This document shows positions 46,397-54,856 of a stretch of DNA of 64,000 nt, in pieces. This DNA comes from Pseudomonas sp. PA27(2017). Its GTDB lineage: Bacteria; Pseudomonadota; Gammaproteobacteria; Pseudomonadales; Pseudomonadaceae. The notes beneath the pieces were generated by a model. It had not been told where the DNA came from, did not search any database, and saw nothing but the letters and a program-made list of their open reading frames with translations. The translations under genes were made by a program, and so were the position numbers. How positions within the stretch are numbered: position 1 is the stretch's first letter; each line of letters begins with the position of its first letter. The DNA lies in NCBI RefSeq assembly GCF_001945445.1, contig NZ_MSXW01000009.1, positions 1-64,000 of the forward strand, given 5' to 3'.

Positions 46397-47610
46397 CGTG
46401 TGGTACTCCCTGAGTTATCTATTGACCGTTTGCCCTTGTCGTATTGCTGCCAAGCTTTCTCGGCAACCTTGCTGTCGGTTTTGCCACTGGGTGACGAGGG
46501 TATTTTCGTGTCCGGTTTCACGCCTACTTCGGGGCTGGAGTGGTAGGCGTTGAGTTGCGACTCCAGACACTTCTGATCACATCCGCCCTGAAATACCATA
46601 TTCACTGACGCGGCCCCGCATTCGGTGGCCTGGCGCAAGGTCCATGTGCCATCGGGAGCCAGCTTTTTTGCCCTGACGCCTTGATAGGTATGCATCAAAC
46701 CGTGGGTTGCGGTCGTATTGTCAGGGCCTTCCGCGCATACGCAGGGGGCTCGATCAAGGTCGTATTTCGAGTTCTTGAATTGAGCTCTCAAGGAGCCGCC
46801 TTCTTTGCGGGTGCCTGGTTCGAGGAACGCCGAAGCCTCTATGAGATGGTGGCCTGTCTGGCCTGGGCAGCAGCCTGGTTGGCGGTTTTTACCGCGACCT
46901 TTAGGCTTGTAGGGGGTCAGCATGCAACGTCGAGCCTGCAGGCATTTATTGGCGCGATTCTTACTGGCGAGTCGCTCGTAAGCGCTCTTGACCGACGCAT
47001 TGGCCTGGGTCCTGGCCGCGGAGCCCTTGGCGGTAAGCGCCCGCGCTTTTTTCGCTTTCACCAGTTCGGTGGTTGGTGGGCATGGGTCGTCGTCTCCATG
47101 AGGGGTGTATTCCTTACAGGCATCTTTCTCTTTCTTGATGTCTTCCTTGCACGGCCCTTCACCCTTGCTCACTGCCATCTGATCCAGATACGGCCAGGTC
47201 GGCGTATTCCCCGGAAACGACCCATGGTTATGGGTCGTCAAATCCATATGCCGCACCACGTTCTTGCCTTCGAACTTGACGTCCATCGACCAGGAGGTGA
47301 AGTACACCTTGCCCTTGATCTTGCCCGTGATGATGCCTTTCTTCGGGGCGCGGCCGGGTTCGTCGCCGTAGCTGGTCTTGTAGTAGCTCTTGTTCTTGAG
47401 CATCACTTCCTTGCGGGTGATGCGGATGGTGCGCGTGCCCTTGGTGGTGTCCTTGGACAGCCCGGTGTTGGGGTACGGGATCGGGATGCCCAGAGGCATC
47501 GGCGGCGTTTGCGGCGGGGTGAAGCAGACGTCGGGAAAGGCGGCGATGGATTTGCCGCTGGCCGCCTTGCAGGAAATCTCCCGGTTGTTGGCATAGACCT
47601 CGTTGGCCAT
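46393..47610 (-). CDS. tse7: T6SS effector: PAAR-like DUF4150 domain with C-terminal GHH nuclease (Tse7-like)
   Basis: A 405-residue protein. The N-terminal DUF4150 PAAR-like domain (about 5-140, including NNREISCKAASGKSIAAFPD and PIPYPNTG) would sit on the tip of VgrG. After a Lys/Ala-rich linker (180-225), the toxin domain carries GHHLIEASAF with the GHH motif at 253-255, and HGLMHTYQG later. This matches the Tox-GHH2 DNases such as P. aeruginosa Tse7. The toxin part is Cys-rich (CC at 247-248, several C-x-C), suggesting zinc binding. The ATG at 47610 overlaps the upstream gene stop by 4 bp. The 3' half is more AT-rich than the 5' half, consistent with swapping of the toxin domain. Confidence 0.88.
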   Translation of the reverse strand: MANEVYANNREISCKAASGKSIAAFPDVCFTPPQTPPMPLGIPIPYPNTGLSKDTTKGTRTIRITRKEVMLKNKSYYKTSYGDEPGRAPKKGIITGKIKGKVYFTSWSMDVKFEGKNVVRHMDLTTHNHGSFPGNTPTWPYLDQMAVSKGEGPCKEDIKKEKDACKEYTPHGDDDPCPPTTELVKAKKARALTAKGSAARTQANASVKSAYERLASKNRANKCLQARRCMLTPYKPKGRGKNRQPGCCPGQTGHHLIEASAFLEPGTRKEGGSLRAQFKNSKYDLDRAPCVCAEGPDNTTATHGLMHTYQGVRAKKLAPDGTWTLRQATECGAASVNMVFQGGCDQKCLESQLNAYHSSPEVGVKPDTKIPSSPSGKTDSKVAEKAWQQYDKGKRSIDNSGSTTR

Positions 47611-48647
47611 CAGGCGGCTCCTACCCGTTGGTAACGCAGCAACGCCACGGCGCGTTCGCCGGCGTCGTTGCCCAGTTGATAGACGATGTTCGCACCAGGG
47701 CTGTAGCCCTTGCGCGAGGCGGCCAGCGCCACCGCCAGCATGGCCGGGCCGATGGCGGCGCCGCATTCGCCGATGCAGTCGGCGGGGTGCCAGATGTCGA
47801 ACTCTTCCTTGACCACCCGCAGTGTGCGGCTCAGCGCCAGGGCGGCTTCCTTGAAGTAGTACTGCTCGCCGGAGTTGTCGGTCAGGCGATAGTCCATTTC
47901 TTCCATACGGCAGTTGCCGTCCTTGAGCGCCGCCTGGGTGGCCTGTACCAGGCCGTCGGCGCGCAGCGGGATGTCGTCGGCTTCCACGGTGGCCTTCTCG
48001 ACGCCAAAGCCCAGCCCAAAGCAGATCAGCTGTTCGGCTTCCTGGCGCACGGGCGCGCCGACCACCACCGCCGCCGCCCCTTCGCCGGGAATGAAACCGT
48101 TGGAATGCCGGCTGGTGAGCAGCCGCTGGCGCTGCTCTAAGGCGGACAGCGTGGCAGCGTTGATAAACGAGTCGACCCCGGCGATCAGCACATGCCGATG
48201 GCCACCTTCGTGGATCAGCCGGCGCGCATTGAGCAACGCCACGCCGGCGCTGACCCGGCCCCGCGGGATCAGCGTGGAGGCTTCATGAAAGCGCACGCCC
48301 AGCTCGCTTTCGATATCGTGCAGCAGGCTGTTGTCCAGGCCGTCGCTACGCCCTGGGCGATCCAGTTCGGCGACGCCAAGCAGCAGCGGCGTTGCGGTGC
48401 AATCGATGCCCGGCACGCCGGCCAGGCTTTCGGCGATGGCGCGGGCGGCCATCTTCACCAGCTTGGTGCGGCCGCGCCACGGCTCCTCCAGCGGCACGCT
48501 GGCGGCGATCTGCCATTCGCCGCCGCCGTCGAGGAAGCGGGTTTCCTGGAAGTTGTCGAGGGCGCAGCGGATCGCCGCGCAACTGGCCGGCGCGCTCAGG
48601 CCCACGGCGCTGACCATACCGCTGGAGAGGATATTGAGGGCGCTCAT
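47610..48647 (-). CDS. Beta-ketoacyl-synthase-fold protein of the T6SS island (PA0098-like), catalytic residues missing
   Basis: A 345-residue thiolase-superfamily protein. The fold is clear from VLIAGVDSFINAATLSAL and GFIPGEGAAAVVVG, which align with the ketosynthase segments after the nucleophile. However, the nucleophile region reads LIPRGRVSAGVALLNA with no Cys. The first His motif is replaced by LTDNSGEQYYF, and the second (GH in ketosynthases) by IGECGAAIG. It is therefore unlikely to condense acyl chains. Overlaps of 4 bp on both sides bind it to the DUF2169 gene and the effector. A structural or chaperone role in spike assembly is likely. P. aeruginosa PA0098 is the counterpart. Confidence 0.82.
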   Translation of the reverse strand: MSALNILSSGMVSAVGLSAPASCAAIRCALDNFQETRFLDGGGEWQIAASVPLEEPWRGRTKLVKMAARAIAESLAGVPGIDCTATPLLLGVAELDRPGRSDGLDNSLLHDIESELGVRFHEASTLIPRGRVSAGVALLNARRLIHEGGHRHVLIAGVDSFINAATLSALEQRQRLLTSRHSNGFIPGEGAAAVVVGAPVRQEAEQLICFGLGFGVEKATVEADDIPLRADGLVQATQAALKDGNCRMEEMDYRLTDNSGEQYYFKEAALALSRTLRVVKEEFDIWHPADCIGECGAAIGPAMLAVALAASRKGYSPGANIVYQLGNDAGERAVALLRYQRVGAA

Positions 48648-49756
48648 GACAGGTCATCCTCGGTCGAGCGGCTGCGGCTCAGTGCGGCCAACGACGGATA
48701 GTAGTCCTTGCCCAGCTCGCGGGCGCGCCACCAGGCCCGGGACTTCTCGCCCACCAGCACCTGGGCGATCTCGAACAGGCTGCGCTTGAGGGGGCGGCGG
48801 GTGCGCCAGGTGATTTCCACCTGGTTGGCGTCGGTGTCGACCAGCAGGGTATCGATCACAGCCTCTGCCGTTTCATGGCCGCCGGCGCTGAGAAAATAGG
48901 TCACCGGCATGCGCACGCTGGGCACCCGGAAGCCGGCGCGCTCGGTGGGCAGCAGGCCGAGCAGGAACACCTCTTCGCCGCCCTTGAGGTAGTCGGTCTG
49001 CTGGTCGGCTGGGGCCGCCTGGAAATAGCGCTCGTCGAAGTCCCTGGGCAGGAAGGGGAACTGCTCGTCCTGCCAGGCCTGGTCGTAGGTGCCGGCGAAA
49101 CCAACCCGCGCTTGCCAGTGCTTGCCCAGCGGGCCGAGGGCCATGGGCTCGAAATCGCCATGGGGTGCATCCACTGGTTGGCCAAGTTTTTCGGTGTTGG
49201 GCATCGGCATGCCGACCACGGTGCCGCCGCCCAGGCTGCGCGGGTACCAGCCTTGGCCGGCCGGGTTGCGCAGGTTGCACAGCAGTTGCTCGGGGTTGCC
49301 CGGCGCCGGGTGGCTGCCGCCGAAGGCGCTGGCGTAGGAAATGTCCTGGCGCACGAAGGGCTGCGGCGCGCCGGCACTGGTGCCCAGGGCGCCGGGCTGC
49401 CAGTGGCGCGGGCCGAACACGCTGAACGCCTTGCTGACCCGGCCGACGCGGATGCCCACGGTGAGCTGGCTAACCGGCCGCCCACCTGGCGCATGGGCGC
49501 TGCCACTCACCAGCACGTCGCAGTACGGCTTGAATGGGGCGAAGTCGAACTCGCGCAAGGGCGCGGACAGCGCCGGGTCGCCAGCAAAGGTATCGCTCAT
49601 CAGCAGCGGCTGTTGCTCATCGAGCAGGCGCGCCACGCTGCCGTCCACCGGCAGGCTGAAGGTGCCCTTGACGATGACCACCAGGTATTCGCGGCCATCG
49701 GCGTCCAGGCCCTGGTTGTAGGCGGCCACCATTCGTGTGGCGTTGAGCAGTTCCAT
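48644..49756 (-). CDS. DUF2169 T6SS adaptor/chaperone protein
   Basis: A 370-residue protein of the DUF2169 family. It opens with MELLNATRMVAAYNQGLDADGREYLVVIVKGTFS, read here as LLNATRMVAAYNQGLDADGR and YLVVIVKGTF, and has FDFAPFKPYCDVLVSG, RQDISYASAFGGSHPA and GLLPTERAGFRVP. These proteins bind DUF4150/PAAR-like effector N-termini and help place them on VgrG. It is cytoplasmic and lies 10 bp downstream of the DUF6484 gene. P. aeruginosa PA0097 is the likely counterpart. Confidence 0.87.
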   Translation of the reverse strand: MELLNATRMVAAYNQGLDADGREYLVVIVKGTFSLPVDGSVARLLDEQQPLLMSDTFAGDPALSAPLREFDFAPFKPYCDVLVSGSAHAPGGRPVSQLTVGIRVGRVSKAFSVFGPRHWQPGALGTSAGAPQPFVRQDISYASAFGGSHPAPGNPEQLLCNLRNPAGQGWYPRSLGGGTVVGMPMPNTEKLGQPVDAPHGDFEPMALGPLGKHWQARVGFAGTYDQAWQDEQFPFLPRDFDERYFQAAPADQQTDYLKGGEEVFLLGLLPTERAGFRVPSVRMPVTYFLSAGGHETAEAVIDTLLVDTDANQVEITWRTRRPLKRSLFEIAQVLVGEKSRAWWRARELGKDYYPSLAALSRSRSTEDDLS

Positions 49757-49766
49757 GGGTGGCTTC

Positions 49767-50216
49767 TTAGTTGATCTGCACCGAACCGCCCTTGATGCGG
49801 TTCACGCCGCTGGAGCGGCTGGACAGATAGGCGCCCTTGATCAGCACCTTGCCCTCGCGGGTCAGGGTGATGCTGGCCTTGCCGCAGCGCAGCACGATCT
49901 CGCGTTCGGCGCTGAATTCCAGGCGCTCGCCGTCCAGATGCGCGACCGCGACCGCGGCCGGTGCCTGCGGCAGGCGCTGGATACGGCCGATCACCAGTGG
50001 CTGGGCCGGGTCGCCAGCGACGAACATCAGGGCCACCTGGGCGCCGATGTCCTCGCGGCTGAGGGCCGTGGTGGTGGTCGCGGCGATGCCGGTCTCCGAC
50101 GGGCAGCCGGCAAAGGCCACCACGGGGCTTGCGGCTTGCGGCACATCGAGCAGTACGCCGATGACCACGCCGTCCAGGCGAGTGGCGGCGGCGGGAGTGT
50201 GGTGCTGGACAGTCAT
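49767..50216 (-). CDS. DUF6484-type protein following vgrG
   Basis: A 149-residue protein. LDGVVIGVLLD, DIGAQVALMFVAGDPAQPLVIGRIQR and the gp5-like RCGKASITLTREGKVLIKGAYLSSRSSGVNRIKGGSVQIN (here noted as ITLTREGKVLIKG and RIKGGSVQIN) resemble the C-terminal beta-strand part of VgrG/PAAR-associated proteins. It lies 25 bp downstream of vgrG, like P. aeruginosa PA0096. It may extend or cap the spike. Confidence 0.78.
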   Translation of the reverse strand: MTVQHHTPAAATRLDGVVIGVLLDVPQAASPVVAFAGCPSETGIAATTTTALSREDIGAQVALMFVAGDPAQPLVIGRIQRLPQAPAAVAVAHLDGERLEFSAEREIVLRCGKASITLTREGKVLIKGAYLSSRSSGVNRIKGGSVQIN

Positions 50217-50241
50217 GGGGGCTCCTGGCGCTGATCGCGGC

Positions 50242-52467
50242 CTAGTTCTGCAGGATCTTCTGGCCTTTCATCACGATGTTCTTGGCGGCCTTGACGTTGA
50301 TCGCTCCAGAGCCGTCGATGCTGATGTTCTTGCCACGAATGAAGATGGTGCCGTCCTTCTTCATGGTGATGCTGGCGGCGCCGGTCTGCAGGGTGATCGA
50401 GTCACCTGCCTTGAGCACGAAGTTCTTGCCGACGTTGAGGGTGTCGTCCTTGCCGATGCGGGTGTTGCGTTCGCCGCGCACATAGCGCGATTCGCTGCCG
50501 CCGACTGCGGTGGTCTGGTTGGCGCCGATGAACACGCTTTCATTGGCGGTGACCAGCTCGGTGCGGTCGGCGCCGATGGTGATGCGCTCGTTGTTACCCA
50601 CGCTTTCGGTACGATTGGCGCCAATGTTGATGGTTTCGTTGCTGCCCACGCTCTCGGTGCGGTTGGCGCCGATGCTGATGGTCTCGTTACTGCCTACGCT
50701 CTCGGTACGGTTGGCACCAATGCTGATCGATTCGTTGCTACCCACGTTTTCGGTGCGGTTCACGCCGATGGTGATGGACTCGTTGTTGCCGACCTTTTCG
50801 GTACGATCGACGCCGATGGTGATGGTCTCGTTGTTGTCCACCGTCTCGGTGCGGTCGTGTTTGACGTGCACCGTTTCGTCGTTGTCGATGGTCTTGCTGC
50901 GGTCGTGGCCGACCCAGTGGGTCTCGTCGTTCTCGACCTCGATGTCCTGGTTCTTCTCGGCATGGATGAACAGCTGCTCTTCGCCCTTCTTGTCCTCCAT
51001 GCGGATTTCGTTGAAGTTGGCCGGCGTGCCACCCTTGCTCGAGCGGCTCTTGGTGCCGCTTTGCGTGGCGTTGGCGGGCAGGTCGTAGGGCACCGTCTGC
51101 TCGGCGTTGTAGACGCGACCGGTGATGATCGGCCGGTCGGGGTCGCCTTCCAGAAAACTGACGATGACTTCCTGGCCGATGCGCGGGATCTGGATCGAGC
51201 CCCAGTTCTTGCCGGCCCAGTTCTGCGACACACGAATCCAGCACGAGCTGTTCTCGTTGGATTGGTCGTGGCGGTCCCAGTAGAAATGCACCTTCACCCG
51301 GCCGTACTGGTCGGTCCAGATTTCCTCGCCCTTGGGGCCGACCACCATGGCCGTCTGCGGGCCTTGCACGATGGGCTGCACGGTCTGCGGAAGTGGGCGG
51401 AACACCTGGCTGGCGTCGATGCAGGTCAGGCTGCTGTCGAACTGGAAGTTCTCGTTGCCGCGGCCGCTTTCATAGAGATCCTGGGTGATGGTGTACTCGC
51501 TGTCGACGATCAGGTACTCGCGGTTCTGATCGTCGCGCGGGTAATCGGTAAGGCTGAACAGGTGCCCACTGCCCAGGCCGCGGGCATTGCCCTTCAGGCG
51601 GATCTGCTCGTACTGCGCCTGGATGGCCTCGATGCGATTGCGCGCGTACTGCTCGCCATCCTTGCTCTGCACGTATTCGCCCGGGTAGTCGTAGAGCGGA
51701 TAATCGGCGTTGCTATGCTCGCGGGCGATGCTGGAGCGCACCTCCAGGCGTGCGCTGGGGCGCTGGAAGTCGTAGTCGTTGAGCGCCAGGGAGCCGGGCT
51801 GCACTTCGTGGGCCAGGTGCCAGTCGTGAATGTGGTCGCGCTCGCGCATCTGGTCGTCGAGCGGATAGAACGGCACGCGCCCATAGCCGGGCGCCGTGCT
51901 GTGGGCACCATAGGCATCGCAGAGCACCAGCACATGGCGTTCCTGCTCGTGGCGGAAGTAGTAGTAGATGCCTTCCTGCTCCATCAACCGGCTGACGAAA
52001 TCGAAGCTGGTCTCGCGGTACTGCACGCAATAGTCCCACTCGCGGTAGGAGCGGGTCAGGGCGTCTTCGAAGTCGGAAAAACCCAGGTCGCGGAACACCT
52101 GCTTGACGATGTCCGGCACCGTCTTGCTCTGGAAGATGCGGCAGTCGGAGGTGCGCGACAGCAACCATAGCCAGGGCTTGAGGGTGACCTGATAGCTGGC
52201 GAACTGGCCACGGTGGGCGGTCTGGCTGCAGCGCGCGACGATGCCGTGGAAGTAGCGGTCGCTGCCGTCGGCCAGTTGCACGGCCAGGCCCATGGGCTTG
52301 CCGAGCAGGGCGTTGAGCTTGAGCGAGGAGTTTTCCGAGGCCAGGCTGAGCTCGTAGTGGAACAGGCGGCCCAGGGATTCGCTGCCGGCCAGGCGCTCCA
52401 TTACCAGCACGTTGTCGCCGAGCGGGCTGTTGACCTTGGCCATGCGCGACTGTTGTGTGATTGCCAT
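50242..52467 (-). CDS. vgrG: T6SS spike protein VgrG (VgrG1b-like)
   Basis: A 741-residue protein. The gp27-like base (about 1-380) contains YFHGIVARCSQTAHRGQFASY and the gp5-like OB region with PKGEEIWTDQYGRVKVHFYWDR and WAGKNWGSIQIPRIGQEVIVSFLEGDPDRP (given in parts). From about residue 500 on is a beta-helix of 16-residue repeats of the form NETISIGANRTESVGS, at about 522-645, then DUF2345-type strands. It forms the puncturing trimer that carries the effector. There is no extra catalytic C-terminal domain. The ATG at 52467 is chosen; the open frame upstream to 53349 runs through the HD gene on the other strand and is not coding. It leads the island. Confidence 0.95.
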   Translation of the reverse strand: MAITQQSRMAKVNSPLGDNVLVMERLAGSESLGRLFHYELSLASENSSLKLNALLGKPMGLAVQLADGSDRYFHGIVARCSQTAHRGQFASYQVTLKPWLWLLSRTSDCRIFQSKTVPDIVKQVFRDLGFSDFEDALTRSYREWDYCVQYRETSFDFVSRLMEQEGIYYYFRHEQERHVLVLCDAYGAHSTAPGYGRVPFYPLDDQMRERDHIHDWHLAHEVQPGSLALNDYDFQRPSARLEVRSSIAREHSNADYPLYDYPGEYVQSKDGEQYARNRIEAIQAQYEQIRLKGNARGLGSGHLFSLTDYPRDDQNREYLIVDSEYTITQDLYESGRGNENFQFDSSLTCIDASQVFRPLPQTVQPIVQGPQTAMVVGPKGEEIWTDQYGRVKVHFYWDRHDQSNENSSCWIRVSQNWAGKNWGSIQIPRIGQEVIVSFLEGDPDRPIITGRVYNAEQTVPYDLPANATQSGTKSRSSKGGTPANFNEIRMEDKKGEEQLFIHAEKNQDIEVENDETHWVGHDRSKTIDNDETVHVKHDRTETVDNNETITIGVDRTEKVGNNESITIGVNRTENVGSNESISIGANRTESVGSNETISIGANRTESVGSNETINIGANRTESVGNNERITIGADRTELVTANESVFIGANQTTAVGGSESRYVRGERNTRIGKDDTLNVGKNFVLKAGDSITLQTGAASITMKKDGTIFIRGKNISIDGSGAINVKAAKNIVMKGQKILQN

Positions 52468-52499
52468 GTGCGTATCCCTGCGATGCCATCCTGTGCCGA

Positions 52500-52523
52500 A
52501 GATAACCGCGAACGCGGTTATCT
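52500..52523. promoter_or_regulatory. Perfect 24-bp palindrome upstream of vgrG
   Basis: AGATAACCGCG and CGCGGTTATCT flank an AA, 33 bp before the vgrG start. It could be an operator or an mRNA 5' hairpin. The rest of the 52468-52749 gap is GC-rich and holds no supported gene. Confidence 0.45.
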
Positions 52524-52749
52524 GCTGAGACGCCGTTCGGAATGTGCGCTCATGCTGGCGAGTCTGTCGAAAATCCTTCATGTGCCGAGGCGATCTTGGC
52601 GCGCTGCCAGGTCGCTCGGCGAAGCTGCCAAAGGTGGCGCAAGCCCTATGAGCTTGTCCAGTAATGGCAAGGCGCCACATTGCGCCGTACGGCTTGCGAG
52701 CGCTCGCGCCTGGCCCTAAGGTGCGGCTTTCGCACCTGGCGCCCTGTCG

Positions 52750-53409
52750 ATGAATCTGGATCCTTTCGCTCCATACGCCGAGCTGGCTGGCCAGCTGCTG
52801 GCCGGCTGCGCGCCGTCTACCGACGATGGCGCCCATGACCTGTCGCACCTGCAGCGGGTGTGGGCCAACGTTCGGCGCTTGCAGCGCGAGGAGGGCGGCG
52901 ATCTGCAGTTGCTGCTGGCGGCGGTGCTGCTGCATGACTGCGTGGCGGTGGAAAAGGATTCGCCGCTGCGCTCCAGCGCTTCGCGGTTGTCCGCTGCGCG
53001 CGCCCACGAGGTGCTCGCAGACCTCGGCTGGTCGAGCGAGCGCATCGCCGCCGTGCGCCATGCCATCGAGGCGCACAGTTTCTCCGCCGCTATTACGCCG
53101 ACCAGCCTGGAGGCGCGCATCCTGCAGGATGCCGACCGCCTGGACGCCATCGGCCTGATCGGCGTGGCGCGCTGTTTTCATGTCTCCGGGCGCCTGGGCA
53201 GTGCGTTGTACGATGCCGAGGATATCGACGCACGCCAGCGGCCACTGGATGACCAGCGTTTCGCCCTGGACCACTTCCACACCAAGTTGCTGGGCCTGGC
53301 CGCCGGCTTCCAGACTGCCACCGGTTCGCGCCTGGCCGGGCAGCGGCACGCGCGGATGGTCGCCTTCCTCGACGCCTTTCGCGAAGAAACCCAGCCCTTC
53401 GAACAGTAG
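52750..53409 (+). CDS. HD-domain phosphohydrolase
   Basis: A 219-residue protein with the metal ligands of the HD superfamily: His in AHDLSHLQRV, the HD pair in AAVLLHDC, and Asp in LQDADRLDAIG. It resembles YedJ-type predicted nucleotide or phosphate-ester hydrolases. The substrate is unknown. It is read away from vgrG and is followed after 8 bp by the oxidase gene, so the two are probably cotranscribed. No strong ribosome site precedes the ATG. Confidence 0.85.
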   Translation: MNLDPFAPYAELAGQLLAGCAPSTDDGAHDLSHLQRVWANVRRLQREEGGDLQLLLAAVLLHDCVAVEKDSPLRSSASRLSAARAHEVLADLGWSSERIAAVRHAIEAHSFSAAITPTSLEARILQDADRLDAIGLIGVARCFHVSGRLGSALYDAEDIDARQRPLDDQRFALDHFHTKLLGLAAGFQTATGSRLAGQRHARMVAFLDAFREETQPFEQ

Positions 53410-53417
53410 AGAACCCC

Positions 53418-54584
53418 ATGCACTACGACGTTATCGTGATCGGCCTGGGCGCCATGGGCGCCGCCACCCTTTATCAACTGGCCAAGCGCGGCGTGCGCGT
53501 GGCCGGCGTTGACCGCTATGCGCCGCCCCACGACCAGGGCTCCAGCCATGGCGACACGCGCATCACCCGCCAGGCGGTGGGCGAGGGCGCGGCCTACGTG
53601 CCGCTGGCGCTCAGTTCCCAACGCATCTGGCGTGAGCTGGAGGCGCAGAGCGGGGAAGCTTTGTTCGAAGCCTGCGGCATGCTGATGCTGAGCAGCAGCC
53701 AGGAGCCGACCCGCGGCCATGGCACGCCTGACTTCGGCGGCGAAACGGCAGCGCTGGCCAAACGCTTCGGCATCGAACACAGCCTGCTGGACGCCGCCGC
53801 CATCCGCCAGCGCTTCCCGCAATTCGGCGGCTTCGGCGATGCTGCCACCGGCTATTACGAGCCGGGCGCCGGTTATGTGCGCCCAGAGCGGGCCATCGAC
53901 GTGCAGGTTCGGCTGGCCGAGCAACTGGGCGCGGTCTTGCACACCAATACGCGGGTCGAGGCTATCGAGTCCGATGCCGGAGGCGTTCGGGTGCGCACGG
54001 GCAGCGGCACGCTTACGGCGGACAAGGCCATCGTCTGCGCCGGCATGTGGACGGGCCGGCTGCTGGGCGCATCGGTCGAGGGCTTGCTGAAGGTCTGTCG
54101 CCAGCAGCTGGTGTGGTTCGAGCTGGACGAGCCGGAGCGTTCTGCTGCCGGCTCGCCGGTGTACATCCTGCTGCACGGCGCGGCGGATACCGACAGTTGC
54201 TACGGTTTCCCGCCGCTGCCGGGCGAGAACGCCATCAAGGTCGCCACCGAGCAATACCGCGAAGGCTGCGACCCCGATGCGCTGGATCGCAGCGTCAGCC
54301 AGGCGGATATCGACGCCCTGTACGACGCCCACGTGGCTGGCCGGCTGCTCGGGGTTTCCCGGCGGGTGCTGAAGTCCAAGGTGTGCACCTACACCATTAC
54401 GCCGGACTTCAACTTCATCATCGATACCCATCCGCAGATGGCCAACGTGACCCTGGTGTCGGCCTGCTCGGGGCACGGCTTCAAACATTCCGCTGGCATC
54501 GGTGAGGCCCTGGCCATGCAGTATTGTGGCGAGCCGGGGGCGGCTGATCTGTCGGCGTTTTCGCTGGCGCGATTCACGTCGTAG
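53418..54584 (+). CDS. solA: FAD-dependent N-methylamino-acid oxidase (SolA/monomeric sarcosine oxidase family)
   Basis: A 388-residue flavoenzyme. The dinucleotide fold is IVIGLGAMGAATLYQLAKRG with the acidic end VDRY. The FAD-binding HDQGSSHGDTRITRQ segment is typical of the family. Cys323 in SKVCTYTITPDFNFIID is the residue to which FAD is covalently linked in SolA and monomeric sarcosine oxidase. It oxidises a secondary amine such as N-methyltryptophan or sarcosine, yielding formaldehyde and H2O2. Which substrate applies is not clear from sequence. Confidence 0.88.
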   Translation: MHYDVIVIGLGAMGAATLYQLAKRGVRVAGVDRYAPPHDQGSSHGDTRITRQAVGEGAAYVPLALSSQRIWRELEAQSGEALFEACGMLMLSSSQEPTRGHGTPDFGGETAALAKRFGIEHSLLDAAAIRQRFPQFGGFGDAATGYYEPGAGYVRPERAIDVQVRLAEQLGAVLHTNTRVEAIESDAGGVRVRTGSGTLTADKAIVCAGMWTGRLLGASVEGLLKVCRQQLVWFELDEPERSAAGSPVYILLHGAADTDSCYGFPPLPGENAIKVATEQYREGCDPDALDRSVSQADIDALYDAHVAGRLLGVSRRVLKSKVCTYTITPDFNFIIDTHPQMANVTLVSACSGHGFKHSAGIGEALAMQYCGEPGAADLSAFSLARFTS

Positions 54585-54640
54585 CCTGCTCGGGCGCGAG
54601 TGGCTTATCGACTGCAGCAGGGCAGGAGCAGCCACCCAGA

Positions 54641-54751
54641 CCAACCTGTGGGAGACCCGACCTCGGGGCGAAGCGATTGCAGCCTGACTGCCTATCGGCG
54701 GTGCCTGAGCGAATCGCCGCGAGGTCACGGCTCCCACAGTGGATCGGATAA
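54641..54751. repeat. REPIN-like element, copy B (inverse of the copy at 24.5 kb)
   Basis: Read on the minus strand it begins TTATCCGATCCACTGTGGGA and continues almost identically to 24478-24583, differing at only a few bases, including the central GCTCAGGCACCGCCGATAGG. The two copies lie about 30 kb apart in opposite orientation. Confidence 0.87.
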
Positions 54752-54774
54752 GACCGCTTCGCCCCTTTGCAGCT

Positions 54775-54847
54775 CGTAGCCTGTGGTTGAGCGTAGCGAT
54801 ACCCAGGAGATCATCCCGGGTTTCGCTGCGCTCTACACCGGGCTACG
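54775..54847. repeat. Palindromic intergenic repeat
   Basis: CGTAGCC at one end and GGCTACG at the other, with GAGCGTAGCGATACCC opposite GGGTTTCGCTGCGCTC, form a long imperfect hairpin typical of Pseudomonas intergenic repeats. Confidence 0.65.
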
Positions 54848-54856
54848 GAATCGGCG

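Noticed and set aside
50530..50900. Tandem DNA repeat as an independent element
   Set aside because: The 48-bp periodicity is the coding repeat of the VgrG beta-helix, in frame, and needs no separate explanation.
49837..52170. 777-codon open frame on the plus strand opposite vgrG
   Set aside because: It is a shadow of the vgrG repeats (low-complexity VGADG runs). vgrG is unmistakable on the other strand.
52468..53349. N-terminal extension of vgrG to a 1035-residue protein
   Set aside because: The extra part lies opposite the HD-domain gene, has no VgrG homology, and the ATG at 52467 starts the gp27-like domain.
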